A stretch of 55,914 nucleotides of DNA from contig MNCI01029653.1 in the NCBI GenBank assembly GCA_015680685.1, positions 42,962 through 98,875 of the forward strand, in the 5' to 3' direction. This DNA comes from Gnetum montanum. Taxonomy: Eukaryota > Streptophyta > Gnetopsida > Gnetales > Gnetaceae. Each line of letters starts with the position of its first letter. Within the stretch, counting starts at the first letter, position 1. Below, one piece after another: positions 35,101 to 45,598 of this stretch. Both the position numbers and the translations under genes were made by a program. A model generated the notes under the pieces. It was given only the letters and a program-made list of their open reading frames with translations. It was not told the origin of the DNA and did not search any database.

Positions 35101-35614
35101 TTGAGATTTCATCATGAACTATCAAGGCCAAATCAAGTCTAATCTTGTGCACTTTTTGCTTAACTAGCCTAATGCTAGGATCTAGTATGATGTTGTGTTG
35201 GACTAGACATGGGTCTAGGCTTAGCATATCTTCATATGACAAGGCAAATGCCTTAATGTTACTTTGTAAGATTTTGGTGATGCTTTGGATGCATTGAGGC
35301 TCTAGTGAGGAACTTAGTTTAAGGGTTTTCTCCTCACCACTATGTGTTGTGATAGGAATCTCAACTAGAGGATCTTCAGTTATGTCTCTTGCTTCTAAGT
35401 CAAGGATTTTGACTAGATTTTTTGGCCATTCTAGAGGTTTCTGTATTGAGGCTATGTGGTCTACAAGACTCTGAGGCTCAAGATCTAGGTAATCAATGTC
35501 GATACACTATTTAATATCACCATGAGGTCCATGTAGACATAAAGGCAAACTGATTTGCTTCCAAATACTCATACTTTGATCTTGCATATCAACCAAAAGC
35601 ATATTAAGTGGCAT
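32105..35614 (-). pseudogene. pol: Element D pol: RT, RNase H, archaeal RNase H, integrase
   Basis: Start candidate ATG 35612-35614 (MPLNMLLVDMQDQSM), directly preceded by TTTACCTAG, a 3' splice-site-like sequence. RT: YEDMLSLDPCLVQHNI, EISKLYQAGFIRAIDY (35057-35242), ATAKHALLSFMNGFLGYNQI, FCYTIMPFGL and YVDD (34711-34722). RNase H: SHALVAQETRYTEVEKYYL (about 34160). A second, archaeal-type RNase H lies at 33553-33858: NFDGTST, IAKYEGLIRGIMVAQDL and KGNSKLMVNQV. Integrase: WPFQQ, GLDIIGPI, YFTKWVEAI, GVPMTIVMDNEPQF and VEASHKAI, so the three acidic catalytic positions are present. The C-terminus 32105-32299 is EGDLVLKAI, WEGFFLVTRAY, LKSYYM. Stops are scattered throughout. Confidence 0.9.
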
Positions 35615-36469
35615 CTAGGTAAAATTAAATAAATAAGGTTAAAATTTCATAAAACATATGCAAATCTAATGCAATCAAGGCCATCCAAAGTCATCAATGA
35701 GATAAGATCAATTCAAAAAAGTGCAATAAAGGTGAACAAAGGTCACACAAAGGTCAAACGAGGAAAAGTATAAGAAGTAAGGCTACAAATGATCAATAAA
35801 TGTCACGATCTCACTAGTTTAAGGCCTTAGTGGACTATGATGCCAATTTATGGTCTTGTTGGACTATAATGCCAATTTAAGGCCTTAATAGGCCATGGTC
35901 ATATGGTGTCAAATGATGGTCAAGGAAGGTCAAACCCCACTATTTGATATCATTAAAAGGCCAAACAAAGCCAAATAGAGTTGTAATAAGACAAGTAATG
36001 AACATATAAGGCTATATAAAGGCTATAGAAGGTCAACCATGTCACCAAGGCAACATAAGTTTAAAATCAAGCCAAAACATTATGTAATAAGGCAAAAACT
36101 CAAGCAAAATAGGTTATATATGATGAAATTTTGTTAATATAAGCCAAAAATAGTTAGGGTTTTTGCCAGTTTTAGGCCTTAGTGGGCCATGTTTTGAAGC
36201 TACAAGGCTATTAAGTGAGTTTAGGCATCAATTAGGGCTATTTTTAAGCTATGTTGACCTAAAAATCCAATGTTTTAAGGCTTCCATGTTGGGCTTAGCA
36301 TGAAAACAGGGGCCCTTAGTATGAAGACTAAGGAAAATAAGTTTTGGAGTGCTTAGAGATCCAGAATTGAGGTCCAAGGACCTTCCCAAGGTAGCACAGA
36401 TTCAAATCCATCAAAATTACGCTTCCCAGAGGTCTAAAAAGGCCCAAAAGCAAGTTCTGAAGCCTTCCC
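35615..36469 (-). other. Element D region upstream of pol
   Basis: No gene recognised. Three copies of the 28-bp spacer unit lie at about 35815-35905 and a single copy at about 36157-36185 (gccagttttaggccttagtg). Repeated ggtcaaa-like stretches occur in between. No protease motif was seen on the minus strand here. Confidence 0.55.
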
Positions 36470-39400
36470 CCCCTTTATTTCCATGCTAACTAACATGGAA
36501 AAGAGGGGGTTTAGCATGGAAAATCAAAATCCAAGAAAAAATAAGGTCAAACATGGTCAAACATGTGTCAAGAGTCCAAATTTAAAACTTGTGCATCTCC
36601 TGGATTAGTTCTAAGGTAATTTGAGGTTATTTTAAGGGTCAATAGGTGGTGAAATGGCTTTCCCCGCTCCCCACTTTTTTTCATGTTGGGCATAGTATCC
36701 TCAACTTGGAAAAATAGAGGGACACTTATTTTATAAATTCAAAGTGATTTTGAGGTACTTTCACTAGGTTTCTAGGCTCCTAGGGCTATAAACTTTGATT
36801 TTGCAAGTTTTTGGCTAATTTTGGGCACATTTGAAGCCTATTTAAGTGCACTTAAGGTCTTCCCCCCTCCCCGCCCCTCTGTTTCCATGTTGGGGAAGTT
36901 ACTCTAGCATGGAAGAATGGGAATGAATTTTAAAGGTTAAAATAAGGTCAAACAAGCAAAATCTTGAGGCTATGAGGTCCTGGGCTTCTCTGGCGAAGAT
37001 CTTTAGCTTTTGGGAGTGTCATCTTACCTCCAAGAGTGGAAAAGCAACTTTATGCCCTTGTTTCCATACTAGGGAAGTTACTCTAGTGTGAAACAAGTAA
37101 GAATCTTAGATCTAAACCAATTTAGGTCATAATCAACCATGCATGTTATCTCTCAGGGTTGCCAGGGTCAAGGGCTATGGATCCATGTCAAAATTTTGTA
37201 GTTTTGGGCACCACTAAGTGGTTTTATGGCTTTCCCCCTTTCTTCCACACTAAGGATAGAGAGATTAGTGTGAAAAATAAGGGGGAATGGATTTTTGATC
37301 TTCTGACATTAGTTTCTTAAAGTTTGAAAACTCCAAACGATGCTATCAAGATCCTAGAGAGCATAAAAGGTCATTTGATGTAATTTTGAGATGTTTAGGA
37401 GCTGCAAACAAGTTCCCCCTTGAGTTTCCACATTGGGGAAAGCTCTCCTTAGCATGGAAAAATGGATTCCCATCATGGAAGAATCATGCATCTTAGATCT
37501 AGGCTAATTTTAACCTCAATCAACCTTTCATGTTAGCCTCCAAGGCTACCAAGCTTGAGGACTAGGGTTTGGTATCAAGTTTTGGAAATTTTGAGCATTT
37601 CTAAGTGGTTTTTTTTTTTGACTTACCCTCTTCTTTCCATGCTAGGAATGGAAATCTTAACATGGAAAATAAGGGGAAATGTATTTTTGGCCTTCTAACA
37701 TCAGTTTCTTGAAGTTTGAAAGCTTCAAATGATGGTGATAAGGTCCTAAAGCACATACAAGTTTGGTTAAGGTTGTTCTAAGGTAGTTATGGACTCCAAA
37801 TTGGTTTCCCCCTTAATTTCCACATTGATCAGCATGGAGGGGGGAATTCCCAATGTGGAGACACTATAAAACTCATATCTAGCCTAGTTTTGACTTTAAT
37901 TGACCATGCATGTCAGCCTTTAAGGCTATCAAGGTTGAGGACTAGGGTTTGGAGTCAAAAATGGTAAGTTTAAAGGGTTTTTAAGTGGTCTTTGGACTTT
38001 CACCCTTTTTCCACACTAGGCTTCCATGCTCAGCATGGAAAATTAGGGGAAAAGGTTTTTGATACTTTATGATCACTTTCGGTCATGCATGTTGGCTTCT
38101 GAGGTTGCTCGTGATGATGGTCAATGCCTTATGTTAAAATTTGGTTAACTTGAAGGATGATGAGTGATTTTTGGACTTCCCCCCATTTTTTCCATACTAG
38201 GGCTTCCATTCTTATCATGGAAATATGGGAGGAAATCTTTTTGATCATTTTTGACCACTTTCAATCATGCATATGGGTTTCTAAGGTCGTTAGTATTAAC
38301 TTCTACTACTTAATGTCAAATTTTGGTTGTTTCAAGGTTGTTAAGGAATTTCTTTGAACTTCACCTCCTTTTTCCACAATAGGGCTTCCATGATCAATGT
38401 GGAAAATTTGGGGGAAAGCTTTTTGATATTCTATGATCATTTTCTGACATGCATGTAGGCTTCCTAGGTTGTCAATGTTGCCTGCTACCATCTGACATTG
38501 AAACTTGACTATTTCAAGGATCACAAGGAATTTTTATAGGCTTCTCCCCCTTCTTCCATGTTGGGCCTTCTATGTTATATATGGAAAATTATGAGGAAGG
38601 ATTTTTTTTTTAATCATTTTTGGTTGATCTGGCTATGCATGAGTGCTCACAGGGTTGCCAGTGTTAGCCATCAATGCCTAATATAAAGATGTTGCTGTTT
38701 TGAGGGCTTCATGGGGGTTTCCAAGCTTTCCCCATTTTCTCCATGGTGAGGGACAAAGGATCAGTGTGGAAGAGGTATCCCTCAATCAAAAAAGTCAGAT
38801 CTAGGCTAAATCGATAGCTAATTAACCATGCATGTCAACCTCTAGGGTTTCCTGTGTTGATAGTCAATGTTGGGTGTCAAGATTTGGCATTTTGGAGGCC
38901 TCTATGTGCCTCATGCAATCTCCCCCCTTTCTTCCACACTAGGCATGATGTCCCTAGCATGGATGAGAGGGGGATTACAATTTTATACCATTTTTTACCC
39001 ATTTTGGGGCTTCCGAAAGCTCTAGAAGGTTCTAGCAAGGTCTAGGAATCACCGAGCATTAAGAAATGGTCATTAGGTCATTAATTTAGGTCATTTTTAC
39101 CTTCACCCCATCTATCCACATTGAGCATGAGAGGTTCAATGTGCAAGAAGCCTTCCCTAGTATGGAACACATCAAATCCCATATTTCGACCAGTTTCAAC
39201 AATTTTGACAAGGTTTGGTGAGGTTCTGAGGTTGTTGGAGATGCTTAAAGGGGTTCTAGGTCATGTGGGGCCCACTTTTGGGTCAAACTTATACTAGATG
39301 AATGTTGGAAGGCAAGACTAAATGTTACCCCCCTTCTTCCATGCTAGGCACTATTGCCCCAACATGAAAATGCATGGTACCTAACGTTGCTCATGTTTTG

Positions 39401-39510
39401 CCCAAATTTGGAAACCCCGAGTTGAAAAAGGTAACTCTATGTTACTAAAAATAGAAATATATTCATAAGCCTAACAAATTTGTAAAATGATAAACATATT
39501 TCCATCCTAG
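36470..39510. repeat. Element D internal tandem array, about 17 units of about 190 bp
   Basis: Anchors of the type TTCCATGCTAGG followed 20-30 bp on by AGCATGGAAAA recur near 36480, 36665, 36870, 37061, 37241, 37427, 37634, 37816, 38009, 38190, 38370, 38552, 38736, 38931, 39110, 39326 and 39500, a period of about 180-207 bp. The two anchor parts are inverted copies of each other, so each unit can form a hairpin. Other shared parts are CATGCATGTYAGCCT and GAGGACTAGGGTTTGG. Units are strongly diverged. Similar CTTAGCATGGAA pieces occur in the D LTR and leader. It lies directly upstream of the opposite-strand gene at 39922. No coding potential was seen. Confidence 0.8.
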
Positions 39511-39921
39511 GCATGGTATTTCTAGTGTAGATGCATGGGGGTAAGGTTGCCATAATGTTTTAAGTACCAGAATTAGTAAAAATCTCAACATTGATGCAAG
39601 TTTGGTCAAAAGGGAATTTTGAAAATTGAATTTTTTTCCCCCCATAAAACCAATGTGAACTAGGCTTTCCTCCCTTTTTCTTTAGTGCACTTGTAGTCAT
39701 GGTGCACTAAATTAGCAAATGGGATCTTCTCTAGGTTTTAGATGGGTTTTACAAGTTAAGTTTTGCAAATTCTGATCATAATTATCATTCTTCAACAATA
39801 GCACATTTTAGGAGAGCTTTAATAGATATTCTTGTAGTAGCCACAACCAATCTTCAACGTGGAAGCCTTCCATCTCCCCTAAAGCCAGCGTAGAACTTCT
39901 ATCTTCTCCCAATTTCCATCT
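39511..39921 (+). promoter_or_regulatory. Upstream region of the antisense gene in D
   Basis: About 410 bp between the tandem array and the ATG at 39922. It has pyrimidine-rich stretches (tttttttccccccataaaac near 39640) and no clear TATA box in the last 100 bp. It is the place where a promoter for the plus-strand gene would be expected; no specific element was recognised. Confidence 0.3.
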
Positions 39922-40049
39922 ATGGCACCAAAATATAGAGGAGGAAAGAGCAAGGATCCCACAATCCAAAGGACTAACAAGCATTCAAGGGAGTTTTCAC
40001 AGGTTCCTAGGCCTATCTCCATTTAGGACTCATCTATCACTACTCTAAG

Positions 40050-41181
40050 GTAGGCAATTCTACCTATTTTTGTCTTTCTTTTTTGTGATTTTTTAGTTTT
40101 TTGTTGTCTAGATGTTGGGTTGTTTTCTCATATCTACTTTAGTAGAGGAATTAAAATGGAATTTTGATGAAATCCCATCTCCTATTTTGGTTGCTCCCAT
40201 GCAAATCTATGGTTGTTTCATTGCTTTAGCTTTTGTATATTTGATTTTGAAAATACGACTTGTTGTTTTATGTTTTTTTTTTTTTCTCAAAATCTTGGGG
40301 TATGGTCATTTTTTTCAAATCTAGGCCTTAGTGTTTGTTAAAATTAAAATTTTAACAAAATCCTATGCCATTATTTTGATATTAATTTAAATTTATTTCA
40401 ATAGTTTTGGCTATTTCGACCATTTTAATGGCTATATGAAATTTAGGCTTTAAGGACTTTTGGAGTTTTGCTACGAAAAAGAAAGTCAAGTTGTGTATTT
40501 TTTTTTTCTTAGTGAAATGGATGCATATTTGTGAAATTAAATATTATGTCTTTGTAGATCTTTTTTTAAGCTTTTCTATGGTTGTTGTCTCATTTAATTC
40601 GGTTTTGAAACGAGGAAGTTATGGCTATTTTCTAAACATTGCATAGTTAGTTTGTTTATGCCACATTTGTAATTTTATGTAGATTTTTGAAATTTTTATA
40701 AGAAAATGGAAAAGGTTTTTGCTATTTTCTAGTTACGGCTGCATAGCCTTTGGCTTTAGCTTTCCAACGGAGGTGGAATCACTCCGATTGGACTTCAAAT
40801 GATTTTTTTATGAAGTTTTTGCTATGGTTGTGTGAATCAAGGCAAAACTCATGATTTTAGTACATTACCCAAAATAGAAGTGGTTGATATGCTTAATTTT
40901 TCTTTTTGAAGAAGAGTAAAAGCTTTTCTATTTTAAATAAGTTTTTACTATGCCTTCATGGCTTTTTCTAAGTTTATCATGCTTTTTCTAAATTTGTGCA
41001 TAGTTTAGATGTTTTTTCGAAACTTATGCTTGCTTTTTTCCAAATTTGTGCATAATTTAGATTTTTTTTCTAAATTTATGTATAATTTAGACTAATATAT
41101 GGTTTTTGCTATAATGTTTTGGCTATAAAGGCTATGAAATATGGTAATAATGCTTTTATGGAATTTCTCAAGCTAATTAAG
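40050..41181 (+). other. Intron 1 of the antisense gene
   Basis: 1132 bp, TAAG|GTAGGC to ATTAAG|AGGG, phase 2. It is T-rich throughout, typical of plant introns. The short reading frame within it (40112-40324) is mostly hydrophobic, caused by T-richness, and was not taken as a gene. Confidence 0.55.
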
Positions 41182-41330
41182 AGGGAACTTTGATGAATAC
41201 ACCATCAGGTTTAACCTTGTATACAAGAAGTGCAAGGACGATAGGACAATGCACAACTTGTGGGTAGATGTCAATAGCACGGATCAGACCCTTGTAGCTA
41301 GAACCTCCACATCGTAGAACAAAAGTAAAG

Positions 41331-41435
41331 GTGAACATATAACTTCTAGTGTTTATGGCATTAAGTGTTTTATTGCTTTTCTTGATTGTTGAAATTTCTC
41401 ATGTGCATGCTAACCTTTGGTTATTGCTTCACAAG
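41331..41435 (+). other. Intron 2 of the antisense gene
   Basis: 105 bp, TAAAG|GTGAAC to TTCACAAG|ACC, phase 1. Splicing continues the reading as D-LPPQMMS. Confidence 0.5.
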
Positions 41436-42081
41436 ACCTTCCACCTCAAATGATGTCACTATACCACTTTCACATTCACATCATGAGATACCCTCATCCT
41501 AAAGTTTGGTGATGTGACATCAAAGCAAGAGTGGCTAAAGGGACAAGCGCCTAGATACATTCAAGAAAATATCCAGTGTGTAGGTTTGCTTGATGTATTT
41601 ATGGCACTTATTCCTTCCATTCCTACTGAGGAGATGTTGCATGTTATCAACTCCTTGATGAGGAGGTTGGTCACTTTAGCACCATCATCTGAGATATTAA
41701 GGTAAACATCAATGTAGGTTCTAGCCTTTTTTGTGACTTGTTTGTTGTCCCTACTAATGGGGCCAAGGTTCCCAGTAAGACAGTAAGGGAATCAGGCCAT
41801 TATGAGGAAGTTCTAGAGTGGCTTGATGCCAACATGGGCCACTCTAGAATTTCAATTGATAGCTTCATGAATCCTGATGCAAAGAAATCATATCCTTTGT
41901 TTAGGTCTCATGCATTCCCCAAACTATTATCACAAAAGAAGATAATCGACCTAGCATAGTTGTGGACCTTTAAGAAGGCATTGATGGAGGGAAAAAAATT
42001 TGAGGCCTATGGAGGAGGCACCCCCAACTTCCCAAAAGAAACTTACATTTAAGCTTAAGCCATCATAGCAGGCAATTGCAA

Positions 42082-42179
42082 GTATGATTTTTTTAACTTT
42101 GGCTATTTCATATTTTAAACTTTTGTGGCTACTTTATGGTTTTATGTTTTAACTAGTTTTCTATGTGTTATGCTTGTAG
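42082..42179 (+). other. Intron 3 of the antisense gene
   Basis: 98 bp, GCAA|GTATGA to TTGTAG|ATAAG, phase 1, T-rich. Confidence 0.7.
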
Positions 42180-42374
42180 ATAAGCATCAAGTTATAGCAA
42201 CCCATGCTACTGTGGAAGCAGAGAAAAGGTGTGTAGAAGAGGCACTCCTAAAGAAACCTATGGTTGAAGGACTTGTTGATACTAGTGTAAATGATCTAGA
42301 TGTCTTATTTGGTGAGGTGGTACCAGGTACCTCTCCCATCATCATCCCAAAGGAGGAAGAGGAGAAGGAGCCAA

Positions 42375-42461
42375 GTATGCTTATGCCTCACTATTTTTGC
42401 TACATTTCACTGGTTATCTTTAGCCGGCATCCTAACCTTTCAATGATTGTTATTCTTGTAG
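42375..42461 (+). other. Intron 4 of the antisense gene
   Basis: 87 bp, CCAA|GTATGC to CTTGTAG|TAGTTTC, phase 1. Confidence 0.65.
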
Positions 42462-42602
42462 TAGTTTCTGAGCTGCTAGCATAAGCTCCCATCCCTAAGT
42501 TTCATGCAAAACCATGGGTAGAGACTCTAGACAAAGTGGAGTTCTTGTGTGGAATGGCTAAGAACATCATCAATCAATTGCATCAGGTTGCACCTAAGAT
42601 AG

Positions 42603-42698
42603 GTAAGGATTTTGTTTTATGTGCTTTAGTTGTAGGCTTTGTTTGTATTATGGCTATTTTGGGTTTTGTCTTACAATTTTATTTTATGCTTTGTGTAG
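42603..42698 (+). other. Intron 5 of the antisense gene
   Basis: 96 bp, GATAG|GTAAGG to TGTGTAG|TATCG, phase 1. The donor fits the consensus best of the five. Confidence 0.75.
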
Positions 42699-43363
42699 TA
42701 TCGTCTAGGGAGTGGGACTCCAACAAAGATATGGAGATAGACTCCTTACCTAGACTTCCCTCTAACATTTCCAGTGTAACAATGAAGTTGTATAACACTA
42801 CCACTGATTTATCAATGTCATGTGCAAAAGCTTCATGGGAGCTAGAGAGGTCCAAGGAATTCCTATGGAAGCAAGTTGTGGCCTTGAGGGAAAAGGTTCA
42901 AAGGTAGGAGGATATGATTAGAGATCTCTAAGACCACAAAGCCTTTGTGGAAGCCCAAACTCAGGGAAGTTATAGACCAAGGAGATCACTTAGAGCCACT
43001 ACTAGCATGCTGTTTAGGACAAAGTAGTGATCCTACAAGAGATGGCAGAGCAACATATGTAGTTGGACCTCATCTTCCAAAAGGTTGAGGACTAGAAGGA
43101 TTACTATGCTTGGTTCATGGAGTGGGGCAAGACACAAAAGACCCACAAGCATCAGTATATGGCCGATCGTGGGCCTACCGAAAATGGCTTAAGGAGTCAA
43201 TTGAACAACACAAGAGAGAGTTGTTCATTCAAGGGATCCAATAAAGAGTTCTTATCAACATTTTCAAAGTACTCTCAAGGTGGAGCAATCCCCTACTCTT
43301 CAAATCACTACCATTGTAGGTGATACTACTACAGCTGTTGTTACTTATGAGCCTCCTACTTAA

Positions 43364-44304
43364 ACTCTTATAGATAGGTCTAGCATTCTTTTTGGCATTG
43401 ATCTTGGGGATGTTAATGCCTTTTAGCCAGAACTATGTTATGGATGGTTATTTTTTGCAATCATTGCTACACATTATGGTTATGGCTATATATTATGAAC
43501 ATTTTAATTTTAAATTAAAATATTGGTTTTATTTTGGCTATATGCATTTATAGTAGTAAATGTTGTAAACATTGAAAATGGCTATGTTAACATTTTTGGT
43601 TATAAAATCAAATGGCTAATCGATGCGATAATAGACCAAGAAATGAGAGATATGGTAATAAAACAAATATTTGCTAGTTTTAGGCCATTGCATGCACAAG
43701 TTATATTGTGCGATTGTGGCTATATTGCTAGTTTAATGTCTTAGCAGATGATAATGCCAGTTTAAGGTCATAGTAGATCATAGTGCTAGTTTTAGGCCTT
43801 AGCAGGTCATAGTGCCAGTTTTAGGCCTTAGCAGGCAAGGTCTTAAAGAGAAAAACAAGAATAAGGCTATTTTGCTATCATTGTATCTGGTCATAGAGGC
43901 ATGGGGAGGTTAAGGTAAACTTCACTTGTGTAGAGTCTACCTGTGGGCTTGTCACCTCAATTGTGGTTTACTTCCTCCATGCATCCCAAAATGCTAACTT
44001 CCACTTTAGGTTGTGGCTCTTTTTGGTTGTTTTGGTTGTGGGCTTTGGTGTCCTCCTATGGCTTATTGGTTGAAAGAGATGGGGTAGAGGAGGTCATAGG
44101 TATAGCTGAAATAGGAGTGGACTTTGGTGGACCTACTTCCTTTCATGCCTCCATCTACTTGTCTCCTTTGCTATCAAGCTTTTTCTTATGCTTCTTCCCT
44201 TGTTTGGTTGTAGCCTTTAGGTTGTCAATCATTGGCTGTAGGGAAGAGGTAGTACCATTGGCCATCCCAAGAGGTCATTGTGTAATTGGTTGGGCTCCAG
44301 TTGT
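43364..44304 (-). other. Element D region between gag and the antisense gene
   Basis: A/T-rich, with five copies of the 28-bp spacer unit (GCCAGTTTTAGGCCTTAGCA type) at about 43670-43840. The minus strand at 43900-44304 is a degenerate continuation of the gag frame (Lys-rich, KKHKKKLDSK-like near 44190). Where a protease would be expected, no D-T/S-G motif was seen. Confidence 0.55.
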
Positions 44305-45598
44305 TTAAGTTGTGTTGGTTTGGGAGACCTTGATGACAAAAGGTTTCCTTGGAGGTATTCGTGATGGTACTCTCACAACGAACGGAGATCTTGAGCTATG
44401 GGAAGCTAAAGAAACTTTTTCATTGTAGATGAATACTTGGGTCATGAATGGTTCTCTTGCAGATCTTTGATTATCATTGATGTTGATTGCTGGGATAACA
44501 TAGGGACTATCATTAGCATTCAAAGGGTCTTTATAGACCTACATTAACTAGTTTTGTGGCCGAACTGGGTTAGAAGCATCTAAGGCCAATTCCCCCCTAT
44601 GTATCATCCTATGTAGGTCATCCTTCAGTGTAAGGTAGAAGTCTATATCATGATTAGGCAATTGATGATAATGGCAAAATAGTCTAACTTGATGTATTTA
44701 GGCAACTAAGGATCATCCTTCGTTGCCTAAGTGAGATCTTTGCCTATTTCGAATAGTCACTCATGTTTCTCTCGAGTGGCTTTAGCCATTTGTTTATGTT
44801 GCATATGTCCACTTCTTAACAATTGGTATAGTAACTTGGATGGTTTTAGTGGCAATGTAGTGTATTTAGACCTACCCTTCCTTTCGAAGTTAGGTCTATT
44901 TTTTGTCAATGCATTGGTCCCAAAAGTTGATGGCTAGTTACCATTGATGGTTTTGTATATCATGGCTATGTTAAAAATGGCATTGATGCATTATAGTTTG
45001 TTGTTTTTGGCATTGACTAAGTGTCATGTGTAGCTACAACTAGCATGGGATCTGCCATAGTAGGGTGCAAAGGACTAGAAGATGGTGGCACCATCTCCAT
45101 GGAGAAAACAAAAGCCTTAGGGAAAGGTTCTGTGACATTGGGTGATGTTTGTTGGAATAGCCCTCCAAGGATGTTTTCAGGCTTAGATTCTATCCTAAAT
45201 TCATCCTCCTCTACCTATTTTTCCCTAAAGGTAGGCTAGTCATCTTCCTCTTCTATGGTAACCAATTGGACTAGAACACTAGAATAGACATCTTTAAGGG
45301 AAATTTCTTCATACGAGGAAGGGATGTACTCTTTCCTATCCCTGTGCATGAGCTCAAATTCCCTTTTGGCCTTAGCTTCAATTCATGTAATTAACATGCC
45401 TACCTATATTTTGGCACAAATGAAGTTATAACGGTCTTCATTTATGGCTACAAAATCGAGACTCTCCCCTCTAACTCTCAACAATCACCTACACTCAATG
45501 ACTATAGGGTCTTTGTAATCATACACCCGCATGACTTGTTGGTTATGAACTTCACCAGTGAAGGTGAAGGGTAATTTGGTGGATTTTTGGAAAGACAT
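44305..45598 (-). pseudogene. gag: Element D gag
   Basis: Start at ATG 45596-45598 (MSFQKSTKLPFTFTGEVHNQ). The N-terminal part continues YDYKDPIVIECR, EYIPSSYEEISLKDVYSS (about 45330) and an acidic stretch. The C-terminal part at about 44540-44690 carries FCHYHQLPNHDIDFYLTLKD then LHRMIHRGELA, the cysteine/histidine block that closes Gag in Tat elements (family form: C-x2-H-x4-H-x3-C, then a helix ending LI..G). The second Cys is replaced by Phe. The tail RSPFVVRVPSRIPPRKPFVIKV follows. The central core is poorly preserved and the frame breaks more than once. This is the first sense gene after the leader. Confidence 0.72.

Larger units (their letters stand above)
39922..43363 (+). pseudogene. 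Antisense intron-bearing gene within element D
   Basis: Function and family not recognised. It lies on the strand opposite to D gag and pol. Exons: 39922-40049, 41182-41330, 41436-42081, 42180-42374, 42462-42602, 42699-43363, about 640 codons. All five introns are GT-AG, U-rich on the plus strand, and join in matching phase (2, 1, 1, 1, 1). Protein landmarks: start MAPKYRGGKS; FDEYTIRFNLVYKKCKDDR (exon 2); QEWLKGQAPRYIQENIQCVG and EVLEWLDANMGHSRISIDSF (exon 3); acidic VEAEKRCVEEALLKK and PKEEEEKEPS (exon 4); ETLDKVEFLCGMAKNIINQL (exon 5); coiled coil WELERSKEFLWKQVVALREK, then AWFMEWGKTQK and a C-terminus TTTAVVTYEPPT (exon 6). Broken by at least four stops (exons 1, 2, 5, 6) and about four frame shifts (near 41500, 41700, 41990, 43170). 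It may be an element-borne regulator or a captured host gene. Confidence 0.72.

Noticed and set aside
40112-40324. Hydrophobic 70-codon frame as a membrane protein
   Set aside because: Lies inside U-rich intron 1 of the antisense gene; its composition follows from T-richness.
43943-44308. Plus-strand 121-codon frame with Leu/Ser/Phe-rich sequence
   Set aside because: Lies opposite to the degenerate gag tail of D, has no conserved motif and no link in phase to the antisense gene.
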